A stretch of 64,000 nucleotides of DNA from Gammaproteobacteria bacterium (GCA_021773835.1 JAJFJQ010000032.1:61635-125634); one strand, 5' to 3'. Positions 1 to 9,081 are shown, counted from the first letter of the stretch. Translations and numbers: made by a program. Notes: a model not told the origin generated them from the sequence alone.

Positions 1-744
1 GGAGGGGAGCTGTCAACTGCTGTACTAGCCAAGATCAGAGAATTGTTCGTCGATGCCTCGCCGGTAATGATGTACGGCCTGACCGAAGCATTTCGATCTA
101 CCTACCTTCCACCCGAAAAGATCGATGAACGTCCAGGGTCGATCGGGATACCGATCCCAGGAGCCAATATCCTCGTAATCAACAGTCATGGGAAAGTGGC
201 GGTTCCCAACGAAGAAGGGGAGCTCGTGCACTACGGCAAACACGTGACTGGGGGCTACTGGAATAACCCATTGGCGACCGAAGAGCGATTCAAGCCCATA
301 TTAGATCTCAAAAATGATGCCGGCGACCCGCAAATCGGGGTATGGTCAGGCGATATAGTAAGATCCGACGACGATGGATACCTGTACTTCGTGGGTCGCC
401 GAGACGGCTTGATAAAGACCTCGGGCTACCGTGTAAGTCCTGAAGAAATTGAGAACGCAGCGTACCTTTCGGCGGTGGTAGCGCAAGCGGCCGCATTCGG
501 TGTGGACGACCAACTATACGGTCAGGCAATTATTTTGGCGATAGTGCCCAGCGCAAACTACAACGATGAAAATGACGATTTGAGGGAATTTTGCCGTAGG
601 ACGCTACCCAGTTATATGGTTCCAAGGGAAGTATTGATTCTTTCAGAAATGCCTGTAAATCCAAATGGGAAGATCGACCGAACTCAGGTGGCGCTTCAGT
701 ACGAGGCTATCCGATCGGCGGCGGGCGAGCTGAACTTCGAATGA
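1..744 (+). CDS. Acyl-CoA ligase (AMP-forming), exosortase-A system type, 3' part
   Basis: The reading frame is open from base 1, so the gene starts upstream and only about the last 247 codons are present. These form the C-terminal half of an adenylate-forming enzyme: YGLTEAF (A5 motif), GDIVRSDDDGYLYFVGRRDG followed by the GYRVSPEEIE hinge (A7/A8), and PNGKIDR with the conserved acyl-activating lysine near the end. Such enzymes activate a carboxylate as an acyl-adenylate and load it on CoA or a carrier protein. The stop overlaps the start of the decarboxylase gene (ATGA), implying translational coupling. With the decarboxylase, carrier protein and paired hydrolases downstream, it fits the exosortase-A-associated ligase family. 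The substrate is unknown; loading of the nearby carrier protein is an inference. Confidence 0.88.
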   Translation, partial: GGELSTAVLAKIRELFVDASPVMMYGLTEAFRSTYLPPEKIDERPGSIGIPIPGANILVINSHGKVAVPNEEGELVHYGKHVTGGYWNNPLATEERFKPILDLKNDAGDPQIGVWSGDIVRSDDDGYLYFVGRRDGLIKTSGYRVSPEEIENAAYLSAVVAQAAAFGVDDQLYGQAIILAIVPSANYNDENDDLREFCRRTLPSYMVPREVLILSEMPVNPNGKIDRTQVALQYEAIRSAAGELNFE

Positions 745-1985
745 GAAATGAAAAATTACATAGTCGCTTGAGCTGGTTAGACGAAAGTAGTAAGGACCTT
801 ACCATCGGCGGCATGACTTTACATGAGCTGGCTGAGCGAGCCGGAACAACGCCGTTCTACGTTTATGATCGGGGGCTAATTGCGCAGCGCGTGCGTGAAC
901 TTCGTACCACGTTGCCACAGGCAGTTAAAATCCATTACGCGATAAAGGCAAATCCTCAGCTTGCGGTTGTTCAGTATCTTGCTTCCTTGGTCGACGGGTT
1001 CGACGTTGCGTCGCACGGAGAATTGCGGATAGCGTTAGACACGGGGATCGATCCGAAGGACATTGGCTTCGCGGGACCGGGCAAGAGTATTCCTGAGCTG
1101 CGTGCGGCAGTCTGCGCAGGAGTGCAAATCTCTATTGAATCGGAGCTCGAACTTGAGCGAGTTAGCGAAATATCGAAAACCTTAAATCGCATCGCATTAA
1201 TTGCAATTCGGGTGAATCCAGAATTCGAACTCAAGCGTTCCGGCGCTAAAATGGGCGGGCAAGCCAGCCCGTTTGGAATCGACGCTGGCGAAGTTCCGAG
1301 GCTCGTAGCTAAAGCTCGAGAGAAAGGCCTTGATGTCGCTGGGTTACATATTTATGCCGGATCACAAAACCTTGACGCGGCATCTATAATTGAAGCCAAC
1401 CGCCTGACATTTGAACTTGCTGTTGAATTAATTGATAACTGTAAACTCTCCCTGCGGACGGTGAATATTGGTGGTGGATACGGGATTCCGTACTTCGAAA
1501 ACGAGCAGGCGCTCGATTTACCGAAAATTGGTGCGTCGCTCGACGCACTTCTACAAGAGCATGAAGAAAGTCTGAAATCGGCCAATATCACCGTCGAACT
1601 TGGCCGCTATATTGTTGGCGAAGCAGGGTATTACGTTACACGAGTCACCGATCTAAAAACCTCGCAAGGAAAATCATTCGCTGTAGTAGATGGAGGTCTG
1701 CATCACCATCTCGCCAACTCTGGAAATTTTGGTCAGGTAATCCGGAAGAACTATCCTGTGGTGATTGGAAATAAGTTAGCGCAGCCAATCAATTCTAATC
1801 CGATCTCAGTTGTAGGGCCGTTATGTACGCCGTTGGATATCGTTGCGCACTCGGTGCAGCTCCCAACGGTGGAAATTGGCGACTTCGTGGTCGTTTTGCA
1901 ATCTGGCGCGTATGCTTGTTCCGCTAGCCCCCACCAGTTTCTCGGACACGACCGGCCCGTAGAAATGTTGGCCGGTCAACGCTGA
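741..1985 (+). CDS. PLP-dependent decarboxylase, exosortase-A system associated
   Basis: A 414-residue fold-type III PLP decarboxylase related to diaminopimelate and ornithine decarboxylases. The barrel begins near residue 38 and the PLP-binding lysine is in YAIKANPQ (Lys69). VDGFDVASHGE, a glycine-rich phosphate loop (GGGYGIPY) and GPLCTPLD with a candidate catalytic cysteine (Cys362) follow. Known relatives remove the carboxylate of a basic amino acid; the CTPLD motif differs from the CESGD-like motif usual in LysA, so the substrate may differ. It overlaps the ligase gene by four bases. The family is typical of exosortase-A gene clusters. A housekeeping lysA role is less likely given this setting. 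Confidence 0.87.
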   Translation: MRNEKLHSRLSWLDESSKDLTIGGMTLHELAERAGTTPFYVYDRGLIAQRVRELRTTLPQAVKIHYAIKANPQLAVVQYLASLVDGFDVASHGELRIALDTGIDPKDIGFAGPGKSIPELRAAVCAGVQISIESELELERVSEISKTLNRIALIAIRVNPEFELKRSGAKMGGQASPFGIDAGEVPRLVAKAREKGLDVAGLHIYAGSQNLDAASIIEANRLTFELAVELIDNCKLSLRTVNIGGGYGIPYFENEQALDLPKIGASLDALLQEHEESLKSANITVELGRYIVGEAGYYVTRVTDLKTSQGKSFAVVDGGLHHHLANSGNFGQVIRKNYPVVIGNKLAQPINSNPISVVGPLCTPLDIVAHSVQLPTVEIGDFVVVLQSGAYACSASPHQFLGHDRPVEMLAGQR

Positions 1986-2068
1986 TTGCGAAATAGCCAA
2001 AAGCGTATCTTGGTACTTGATGGATATCTTGTGTGCTCGGGAAGAAATCACGATGGTGAGAGTACTTG

Positions 2069-3181
2069 ATGAATTCGATTCACGTTGAGGTACTCAATAC
2101 GATCGACGATTTTCCAGCTCCGGCCGTAGAGTTGATGGATCAATACGTGGACAAAAATCCATTCGTGAGCCGTCTGTGGTTACGCGCGTATGAACGTGAG
2201 TTGTTGAAGTCGAATGAATCAGCACTATATCTCATCGTAAATCGCGGAACCGTACCGCTGATCGTCATGCCACTGATTATTGAGAAACTGAAGATTTTTC
2301 GAATAGAAAAATTAAAAGGGATGTCCAATTTCTATACGAATGTCTACTCAGTAATCATGGCACCCCAAATTGAACATGACGAGCAGGGGCTGACTGACTG
2401 TATTTCAGCGCTAACGGATCACATCACCCGAAACTACCGCAAGGTACCGCTCATCGAATTATCACCATTGCGAGGTAATGACGCGGTCTATCGTATATTA
2501 GCGCAATGCCTAGAAAGGCGTGGCTATGAGACGCGACGATATTTTGTCACCGCGAATTGGCACGAAACGTTCGACGCAACCCCAGACTACGCAGAATATA
2601 TTAAACAACGTCCCGGACAGTTGAGAAGTACGTTGAAACGCAAACTTCGCGTCCTCGATCGCGAGACAAATCACCATATCGCGATCAGTAAGACGGCGGC
2701 GGCCGCGAAGGAGGCGCTCACGGATTTCGAAATCGTATATCGGGAAAGCTGGAAGCCGGATGAGTCCTACCCGGATTTTATCTCGGGCGTTGTCACGCAA
2801 TTAGCTGACCACGGTAAGGCGATGATTGGTGCCATATACATTGACGACGAACCCGCTGCTGCGCAAATATGGCTAAAAATTGGAAACCATTGGGCCGTAT
2901 TCAAACTTGCATATCGGCCCAAATTCAGAAAGTATTCCGTCGGGTCGATATTGACCGCAAAGATGATTGAGGAATGTCTCGCGATGCCTGAAACCAGATG
3001 CATAGACTTTCTTAGTGGAGACGATAGTTACAAGGCAGACTGGGTATCAGAAAAAACCGCACACTGGGGTATTGAGGCAATTAATAGAACCAATCTGTGG
3101 GGACTTCTCTTAACCGTGAAGCGAAAATTGGGTCGCACAGGCAATCCCGAAGAAGCCAAACTGGTCGCGGCTTTAGAATAG
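2069..3181 (+). CDS. CelD/FemAB-like GNAT acyltransferase
   Basis: About 370 residues with the double-GNAT look of the CelD/BcsL (Acetyltransf_6) and FemAB-like families. There is an N-terminal half with hydrophobic strands (LYLIVNRG, LIVMPLIIEKL) and a C-terminal half containing a basic segment (RSTLKRKLRVLD), the core strand AMIGAIYIDDEPAAAQIW and FLSGDDSYKADW, which resembles the C-terminal motif of CelD-type enzymes. Members transfer acyl or aminoacyl groups to cell-surface polymers or small molecules. Start chosen at ATG 2069, after GTGAG; a TTG lies just before it. It sits between the decarboxylase and the carrier protein, so it may take its acyl group from that carrier (inference). Confidence 0.75.
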   Translation: MNSIHVEVLNTIDDFPAPAVELMDQYVDKNPFVSRLWLRAYERELLKSNESALYLIVNRGTVPLIVMPLIIEKLKIFRIEKLKGMSNFYTNVYSVIMAPQIEHDEQGLTDCISALTDHITRNYRKVPLIELSPLRGNDAVYRILAQCLERRGYETRRYFVTANWHETFDATPDYAEYIKQRPGQLRSTLKRKLRVLDRETNHHIAISKTAAAAKEALTDFEIVYRESWKPDESYPDFISGVVTQLADHGKAMIGAIYIDDEPAAAQIWLKIGNHWAVFKLAYRPKFRKYSVGSILTAKMIEECLAMPETRCIDFLSGDDSYKADWVSEKTAHWGIEAINRTNLWGLLLTVKRKLGRTGNPEEAKLVAALE

Positions 3182-3218
3182 CGTCGCGAATTTAATTAGT
3201 TTGTGATCGAGACGAATT

Positions 3219-3488
3219 ATGCAATCTAGCGCCGACACTAAAATCGTCGAAACCGTGGTTACGGTACTCGCGCGGATATTAGTCCTCGATAATCACCAGT
3301 CGAGCGTCGGTCGGTCAACCGAGCTAATAGGTAGCCTCCCAGGCTTTGATTCTCACTCTGTAGTCGCCGTGATGCTCGAACTGGAGGAGGAATTCGGGAT
3401 CGAATTTGAAGACGATGAAGTGTCTGCCGAATTGTTTGCATCGGTTGGGACGTTAGCTGATTTCGTGGCGTCGAAGATAGCAGATTAG
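3219..3488 (+). CDS. Acyl carrier protein
   Basis: An 89-residue, strongly acidic four-helix carrier protein. The phosphopantetheine serine is Ser45 in PGFDSHSVV. The usual DSL triplet is DSH here, and the third helix (ELEEEFGIEFEDDEV) has the acidic recognition face seen in true ACPs. It would carry an activated acyl or amino-acid group as a thioester. Its place between the acyltransferase and the convergent methyltransferase, downstream of an AMP-ligase and a decarboxylase, suggests that the cluster builds a small molecule on this carrier. It is not the fatty-acid ACP: there is no fab gene nearby and the serine motif deviates. Confidence 0.85.
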   Translation: MQSSADTKIVETVVTVLARILVLDNHQSSVGRSTELIGSLPGFDSHSVVAVMLELEEEFGIEFEDDEVSAELFASVGTLADFVASKIAD

Positions 3489-3528
3489 TATCTTCGATCG
3501 GACGTAATGTACTATGAAACGTCTGAAA

Positions 3529-4341
3529 TCAATTCGATGTAGAGGAGCTCTGGCTGTCTTTGAACGCAAAAACAACCGTGCCCGTGTAGAACAAGTAGAA
3601 CAAGAATCGAACCGCGTCTGATTTTCTTGCCATGTTTACAAGTGCAGCGACAACGGGTGGACGAGAATCGAGGTCAATTAGATCTATTCGATCATAAACG
3701 GTCATTCCGCGTTTTTTCAATTCGGCCCGTAGTTGAAATATCGAAAACCAGTGCAACGCAGGACAAGGTGAGTGGTTCGCCAGCGCCGGATATTTTGTTC
3801 GGACAAGCTCCGGAATATTCTTCTTCAAGAAGCTAGGCCACCAACTATAGAGCGGTAGTCTATATTCATTCTGCTTTGGACAAATGACGTTGCTCGTTGT
3901 CAACAGAAGGAGACCGCCAGGATTGAGAATCCGACAGAATTCATCGAGGCATTTTTCCCAGTCGTTTACATGTTCTAGAAGTTCAATGGAGAGGCAGAGG
4001 TCGAAATTGCCACTGTCGAATGGTATGTCTTCTGCGCTAGCGACATGATAATCGACCGCAATTCCGGCAGATTTTGATCGTTCGGAAGCCAAGGAGATGA
4101 GCCCCGGGTCGTAGTCAAGCGAAGTTACGTTGTAGCCGTCCTGTGCCCACAGTCTCGATTGAATCCCGATTCCGCAACCGACGTCTAAAACTTTAGTATT
4201 CTCGGGGTTGCTGCAGCGATTGAACGCCGATTCCACTTTGTTTTTTAGCTCCGCAAACCTTCGCTGTACCACAGGCGCGTCCATGCGATCCGAAGTGTAG
4301 TCGAGGAACTTTTCGTGGGCATTGATATTTTGAGATTCCAC
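3529..4341 (-). CDS. Class I SAM-dependent methyltransferase (UbiG-like fold)
   Basis: A 270-residue methyltransferase. Motif I VLDVGCGIG binds SAM (residues about 50-58), an acidic residue ends the second strand (TSLDYD), motif II/III is AEDIPFDSGNFDLCLSIELLEHV, and a post-motif strand GGLLLLTTSN follows. The C-terminal 100 residues contain an aromatic segment (YSWWPSFLKK) and a hydrophobic stretch (FLFYLFYTGTVVF), suggesting membrane contact or a lipid-like acceptor. It is convergent with the carrier-protein gene, 40 bases apart. The acceptor is unknown. UbiG itself is shorter and lacks this tail, so O-methylation of ubiquinone precursors is unlikely. Confidence 0.8.
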   Translation of the reverse strand: MESQNINAHEKFLDYTSDRMDAPVVQRRFAELKNKVESAFNRCSNPENTKVLDVGCGIGIQSRLWAQDGYNVTSLDYDPGLISLASERSKSAGIAVDYHVASAEDIPFDSGNFDLCLSIELLEHVNDWEKCLDEFCRILNPGGLLLLTTSNVICPKQNEYRLPLYSWWPSFLKKNIPELVRTKYPALANHSPCPALHWFSIFQLRAELKKRGMTVYDRIDLIDLDSRPPVVAALVNMARKSDAVRFLFYLFYTGTVVFAFKDSQSSSTSN

Positions 4342-4875
4342 TTGTACGTTGCCTTCCCGCGCTAAAAGGTTAATTTACCGGTCCGACGACTACCAGTTCG
4401 GCATGACAGGATTGACGCAATAATCAATATTGCTTGTCTTAGATTGTACGTTTGGATTCTATCTTTGCAATTATTCCGTTATCGGAAGTAGATAGCAAAA
4501 CTGAAATTGAACCGACCACTTCCATGACTCCCCTACAGCATGAAACACGGGGTCTCATTAAGTCACTAAATGCCGGCAGAGCTTAAGCAATACTTACGTT
4601 AGGTCAACGTTCAGGATGACAGACGTATCAGGCAATCGTATCGATTTGGCTTGGTTTAGATTGCAAACATTTGTCATGTCCCGATATAGCACCGTGGCGT
4701 CGTCGCGTTAATTGCGCGTGAGTTTCTCGATCGGTAGTATTGACCGCTGCAAATATCAAATTCTTTCGGACGAAGATACTTATAGGGGATTTGATGCAAA
4801 TTTGCGGCATAGTCTAAGCACCCTATGACCAAGATGACCAGTTAACCCTAAGAACTGTTAAATTGTAGATATACA
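4342..4875. other. Intergenic region without a recognised gene
   Basis: A stretch of 534 bases between the divergent methyltransferase and hydrolase genes. It is more AT-rich than its flanks and every frame is broken by stops apart from short runs. It must hold the promoters for both directions, but no convincing -35/-10 pair, operator or terminator could be picked out by eye. Confidence 0.5.
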
Positions 4876-5688
4876 TTGAAGCCGATTTTCATTGACTATG
4901 TACCGGAACGTCTCTTCTGTGTTTTTCGGGAGCCCGATCCGTCTACGGTAATTAAGGGGTCCGTCATCGTATTGCCGGCGTTTGCAGAAGAAATGAATCG
5001 AACGCGGTCATTCGCTTCCGCGGTGGCGACACAATTAGCCGACAATGGTTTCTACGTCCTGCAACCGGATTTGTCCGGCACAGGGGATAGTACCGGCGAA
5101 TTCAAAACATCAACCTGGGAAAAATGGATTGGCGAACTGGAATATTTATCCCAATGGCTTGCCAAAAAATGTCACCCGTTGAACATCGTGACCATACGGG
5201 CTGGCGCATTATTTCTGCCTGGGTTACTAAAGCTCCCGTCAGTGACTGTCGAAAATATCTGTATGGTAGAGCCGTTTATATCTGGAGAGGAATATATGTC
5301 GCTGTTCTTGCAGCAGCGTGTCGCACGTTCGATGTTTGAAGGTCCAAAGGAATCAATTGCGCTTCTCACCGGAGAACTAAAAAGCGGAGCAACACTAGTC
5401 GTCGGCGGCTACGAATTGTCCCCCGGCATGTATGAAAGTCTATGTCTCAACACGATTGAATCAGTTGGTACTATTTTACCTCAACGAAACCTCGTAATAG
5501 GGTGCGGGAACTCCGAGGCGAACAAACGCAATGCTAACTTCAAGGCGTTGGTTGAAAGCTGGAATGAGCACGGTGCAGCCGCCGATTACATATTTGTTGA
5601 GACTGATCCGTTTTGGTCGCAGGAATTACCGACCATTCCGGGTGATGCGGTTACGAAGATCGTTAAATTTCTCGCGGAATCTCCCTAG
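4876..5688 (+). CDS. Exosortase-A system hydrolase 2 (alpha/beta-hydrolase fold)
   Basis: A 270-residue alpha/beta-hydrolase-fold protein matching the exosortase-A-associated hydrolase 2 family. Seen are an early RLFCVFREP strand, the hallmark PAFAEEMNRTRSF (residues about 36-48), GFYVLQPDLSGTGDSTGEF, and a WEKWIGEL helix. The nucleophile elbow position reads TIRAGALFL and has no GxSxG, so a classical serine nucleophile is not visible and esterase activity should not be assumed. The start is TTG at 4876; an in-frame stop lies at 4849 and no ATG intervenes. Its stop codon touches the ATG of hydrolase 1, as expected for a co-translated pair. Confidence 0.82.
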   Translation: MKPIFIDYVPERLFCVFREPDPSTVIKGSVIVLPAFAEEMNRTRSFASAVATQLADNGFYVLQPDLSGTGDSTGEFKTSTWEKWIGELEYLSQWLAKKCHPLNIVTIRAGALFLPGLLKLPSVTVENICMVEPFISGEEYMSLFLQQRVARSMFEGPKESIALLTGELKSGATLVVGGYELSPGMYESLCLNTIESVGTILPQRNLVIGCGNSEANKRNANFKALVESWNEHGAAADYIFVETDPFWSQELPTIPGDAVTKIVKFLAESP

Positions 5689-6591
5689 ATGGAAAGTGAG
5701 TACGTGGATTGTGCATCGTCCTCGGAATTCCCGGTGGTCTTTAAATGCGAAGGAACTGAATTGATAGGGATCGTCAATTATCCCTCAGATGCGACTGTGG
5801 GAGTTGTTCTCATAGCCGGTGGCGACCAGTATCGGGTTGGTAGTCACAGATTGTTTGTTCAACTAGCAAGAAGCTTCGCTACTGCCGGGATTGCTGTCAT
5901 GCGCTACGATCATCGCGGCATCGGGGATAATCGTGGCCGCTATGGTGGATTCGAGAATACGTTTGCAGATGTCGCCGCAGCGTTGGAAAAATTCGTCGCA
6001 GAAGTGCCTTCTCTGACACACGTCGTTCTTTGTGGACTGTGCGATGGCGCTTCTGCCGCCCTAATGGCTGGACATCAGCTGGAGTCGGTCGGGGGTATCG
6101 TGTTGATTAATCCGTGGGTGCATTCTAGCAACCTGGAAGCGCGGGTGCGTATCGAAGGTTATTACATGACACGCCTAAAGGGGAAGGAGTTTTGGAAGAA
6201 GCTAATCACCGGCCAATTGGAAGTGATTAATAGTTTATTGTCGTTGGTCGGGTATCTCATACACTTTCTTAAGTCAGCACTAAATCCAGAACGGACGATG
6301 ATGCGTAGCCCCGGCTACCTCTATCGTATGTTGGTCGGGCTGCGGCGATTTAAGGGGTCGATCATGGTTGTATTGTCGGGTAGCGACCTCGTTGCCCAGG
6401 AGTTTAGGGAATTGCTTCGAATGGATGAGCGCTGGCGGGCGACCGTCAAACGGAATCAAGTTCAAATCGTGGAATTTGACAATGCTGACCACTCGTTTAC
6501 ATCACCCGAACAACGCTCGACCCTGGAGACGCAGATTGGTAATTGGGTTCGGGAAACGGTGAATACCGATTTGAAGGGAAAGACAATCTAG
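5689..6591 (+). CDS. Exosortase-A system hydrolase 1 (alpha/beta hydrolase)
   Basis: A 300-residue alpha/beta hydrolase of the exosortase-A-associated hydrolase 1 family. It carries the family signature GGDQYRVGSHRLFVQLAR (residues 44-61), then MRYDHRGIGDNRG and the elbow CGLCDGAS, in which Cys118 takes the usual serine place. The likely catalytic histidine is in DNADHSFTSPE near residue 267. A hydrophobic stretch around residues 180-205 (INSLLSLVGYLIHFLKSAL) may contact the membrane or form a lid. The start codon directly follows the hydrolase 2 stop. In known clusters both hydrolases accompany the ligase and the decarboxylase; the substrates are not known. Confidence 0.86.
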   Translation: MESEYVDCASSSEFPVVFKCEGTELIGIVNYPSDATVGVVLIAGGDQYRVGSHRLFVQLARSFATAGIAVMRYDHRGIGDNRGRYGGFENTFADVAAALEKFVAEVPSLTHVVLCGLCDGASAALMAGHQLESVGGIVLINPWVHSSNLEARVRIEGYYMTRLKGKEFWKKLITGQLEVINSLLSLVGYLIHFLKSALNPERTMMRSPGYLYRMLVGLRRFKGSIMVVLSGSDLVAQEFRELLRMDERWRATVKRNQVQIVEFDNADHSFTSPEQRSTLETQIGNWVRETVNTDLKGKTI

Positions 6592-6625
6592 AGGTCGCTT
6601 AATTGCGCGAGACGCAATCCTATGC

Positions 6626-7414
6626 TTATTTTGCTTTCTCGATCATTTCCAACAAGTACACGTTTGGAATTGCGTAGGTAATATCGCTGGGGTCGCTCAA
6701 TAGATTCTCTTTCGTCATTTTGACCAGGACCTTGTTAACGATACCGACGACCAATCCGGAATTAATATCAAACATTGGACTTCCGCTATTGCCCGGATAG
6801 GCTGTCGCGTCCAGTTGATAAACCATATAGGGATCTCTTAACGCTCGAATTTGATTTGCCGTCAAACTAGATGAATTTGGCGCTGGAATCGCGGTTGGGG
6901 TTACGGCTGAGACGATCCCGGTATGAGTTACGGGATGGAGCCCTAAGACCGCACCAATCGGGAACCCTGTGAATGCGATCCTGGTTCCTTCTGGGATGAG
7001 TTCTGGGCCCGCAATTTTAAGGGTCGGTAGCTTCGGGCCCTTGTGTCGCAATAAAGCAATGTCATGTTTCTTATCTGTCGCAATGACGAGTGCTTCATGG
7101 CCGCGAATATTTTTCCCGGAACCTGCAAATATGACCAACTTTTCGAACTTTGCCTCGTTTAAATCTTTCGAGATCACGTGTTCGTTGGTCAATACCAAAC
7201 TTCCGTCGCCGACTACAAATCCGGTACCTTTAAGACTGTGCGGTGGCCGCCGGGTGTGCTGGGTCGTTCCGACCCCGACGACACCCGGTTTAATGTTTGT
7301 GATCAACGTTGGAAGATCGCCGGCATTGGTAACGACCGATACAAGGGTTAGCATGAGGCTAACGAACAGCTGCACCTCGCAACAGCGTTGATGATTGACT
7401 ACAGAGTTCGTCAT
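6626..7414 (-). CDS. Secreted trypsin-like serine protease
   Basis: A chymotrypsin-fold protease with a full triad: His in LTNEHV (residue 79 from the chosen start), Asp in KHDIALL (118) and Ser in GNSGSP (210). The N-terminal hydrophobic segment VQLFVSLMLTLVSVVTNAG looks like a signal peptide, giving a periplasmic or secreted enzyme. There is no C-terminal PDZ domain, so it is not DegP/DegQ. The start at 7414 avoids overlap with galE; an upstream ATG at 7498 would add 28 unlikely residues reaching into galE. It is convergent with the exosortase-associated hydrolases, and a functional link to them is only a guess. Confidence 0.83.
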   Translation of the reverse strand: MTNSVVNHQRCCEVQLFVSLMLTLVSVVTNAGDLPTLITNIKPGVVGVGTTQHTRRPPHSLKGTGFVVGDGSLVLTNEHVISKDLNEAKFEKLVIFAGSGKNIRGHEALVIATDKKHDIALLRHKGPKLPTLKIAGPELIPEGTRIAFTGFPIGAVLGLHPVTHTGIVSAVTPTAIPAPNSSSLTANQIRALRDPYMVYQLDATAYPGNSGSPMFDINSGLVVGIVNKVLVKMTKENLLSDPSDITYAIPNVYLLEMIEKAK

Positions 7415-7454
7415 TCTCGACAGTTTCTTTTGTATGTAGAATTGTGAACTGCGG

Positions 7455-8432
7455 TTACCACTTTCGATCGCGCTCCCACGCGAGTGAGGTACGCACAATG
7501 TCCGTTATGTTGTCGTATTTTGGTTGCCACTTAAGCGTCTCTTTTATTGCATCTGCGCACGCGATCAACGAGGGCGGATCTCCAGCTCTGCGTGGTGCCA
7601 CTTCGACGGGCAACGCAGCGCCGTGCTGATCCTCGACTTCGTTGATGATTTCTCGGACACTCAAACCACGCCCATATCCACAATTTAGCGTGGTTGAACG
7701 CCCACCTTCTTGAAGATACTGCAGTGCCTGGACGTGTGCTTGTGCAAGGTCGTCGATATGAATGTAGTCACGAACGCCAGTCCCATCGGCGGTCGCATAA
7801 TCTGTTCCGAAGACGTACAGTTTCTCGCGTTTACCTAACGCAGCCTCGCATGCGACTTTTATCAGCAGTGTAGCGTTAGGGGTCGATTGGCCGATGTCTC
7901 CGTCAGGGTCGGATCCGGCGACATTAAAATAACGTAGTACGACAAACCTTAATTCACTCGCGGCGGCGGCATCGCGTAATATTATTTCAGACATCATTTT
8001 AGATGTGCCGTATGGGTTGATTGGTGCGAGTGGAGACGTTTCGCTGCAGGCACCGGATTCAGGGATGCCGTATACCGCGGCGGTCGAGGAAAATACAAAA
8101 TTCCGTACACGATTACGTATACAGCATTCAATAAGGTTGCGCGTCTTGCTCGTGTTATTCCAATAATAGAGCAAAGGGTTTTCGACCGACTCGGGAACGA
8201 CGGTCAGTGCGGCGAAATGCAGGACTGAGGCGATTTGACGAGTTTTCAAAATATCGTCTACCAACTCCATATCGCCAACGTCGCCTTCGATAAGGTCTCC
8301 AAATAGGACGGCCTGGCGAAAACCTTTGCTAAGGTTGTCAAGCGTGGTTAGATGGTGCCCCGCCTGGCCAAGTTTTTTCGCGGTGTGGCTGCCAATATAT
8401 CCGGCGCCGCCGGTGATAAGAATATTACTCAT
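7455..8432 (-). CDS. galE: UDP-glucose 4-epimerase
   Basis: A 325-residue extended short-chain dehydrogenase. The NAD-binding motif GGAGYIGSH is at residues 8-16. FSSTAAVYG carries the catalytic Ser/Thr near 116, and Tyr141 and Lys145 in NPYGTSK form the YxxxK dyad. C-terminal GALPVEVAPRRAGDPPSLIA is typical of GalE. It interconverts UDP-glucose and UDP-galactose for surface polysaccharide, which fits the exosortase-A cluster next door because these are usually paired with exopolysaccharide genes. The start is ATG 8432 with MSNILITGG at the N-terminus. Confidence 0.93.
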   Translation of the reverse strand: MSNILITGGAGYIGSHTAKKLGQAGHHLTTLDNLSKGFRQAVLFGDLIEGDVGDMELVDDILKTRQIASVLHFAALTVVPESVENPLLYYWNNTSKTRNLIECCIRNRVRNFVFSSTAAVYGIPESGACSETSPLAPINPYGTSKMMSEIILRDAAAASELRFVVLRYFNVAGSDPDGDIGQSTPNATLLIKVACEAALGKREKLYVFGTDYATADGTGVRDYIHIDDLAQAHVQALQYLQEGGRSTTLNCGYGRGLSVREIINEVEDQHGAALPVEVAPRRAGDPPSLIACADAIKETLKWQPKYDNITDIVRTSLAWERDRKW

Positions 8433-8574
8433 AGTGTGAATTGGGTTTTGTGCACGGTGGGAACACTATAGTTGAATGTGAAATACTTCCAGGTGCTGCT
8501 TAACTGAAACGCTAACTAAGCGCGCTCTGATATGATATTTAACATCAATAGATGTAGCAAAGCCGGAGAGAAAA

Positions 8575-8952
8575 ATGTTTCGAATCGTACTTTTGCTAGT
8601 GGTATTACCGAGTTTTGCGGCATTCGCTAACGACTATCCGACGGTTGAGCGGGTCGACCATGTATTGACGTGCATGCGTCTTGCCGGCGGCCAGACCATC
8701 GACAACCTGTACGCATGTTCGTGCGAGATCGACGCGATCGCCGAAGCAGTCAAATTCGAGGACTTCAGTGAAGCCCGCACTTACGAATCATATCGACGAA
8801 TGCCTGGCGAGAAAGGTGGTTTATTTCGCGATAGCGAGCGTGGCAGTGAAATTGTGGGGCGGTTGGACGCGGCGCGAAAGGATGCGAAAAAACGATGTTT
8901 TATTGGTGTTAAGCGCAATCCGGCACCCAGCAGCACAAGCTCCTCCGAATAG
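8575..8952 (+). CDS. Unrecognised small secreted cysteine-containing protein
   Basis: A 125-residue protein with a clear signal peptide (MFRIVLLLVVLPSFAAFAND, cleavage likely after AFA). The mature part is helical and charged and has four cysteines: TCMRLAGGQ, YACSCEIDAI and KKRCFIG. Three lie in a compact LTCM-x-YACSC arrangement that could form disulfides or bind a metal or heme edge, but there is no CxxCH heme motif. The C-terminus is a Ser-rich tail. An RBS (GGAGAG) precedes the ATG. It lies directly upstream of xoxF in the same direction, so a periplasmic role in the methanol dehydrogenase system is plausible. I do not recognise a named family. Confidence 0.72.
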   Translation: MFRIVLLLVVLPSFAAFANDYPTVERVDHVLTCMRLAGGQTIDNLYACSCEIDAIAEAVKFEDFSEARTYESYRRMPGEKGGLFRDSERGSEIVGRLDAARKDAKKRCFIGVKRNPAPSSTSSSE

Positions 8953-9081
8953 CGCGATAGTTTTTGTAGGGGACAAGCACCTTGATGAGGTTGAAATAGG
9001 GTGAGTTGTCGCGTCTAGCACATCTTTTGGCTTCCGACCGCTGGCATAGTTAGTTTCCGATTGAATTCGTAGCGAAAGCGG

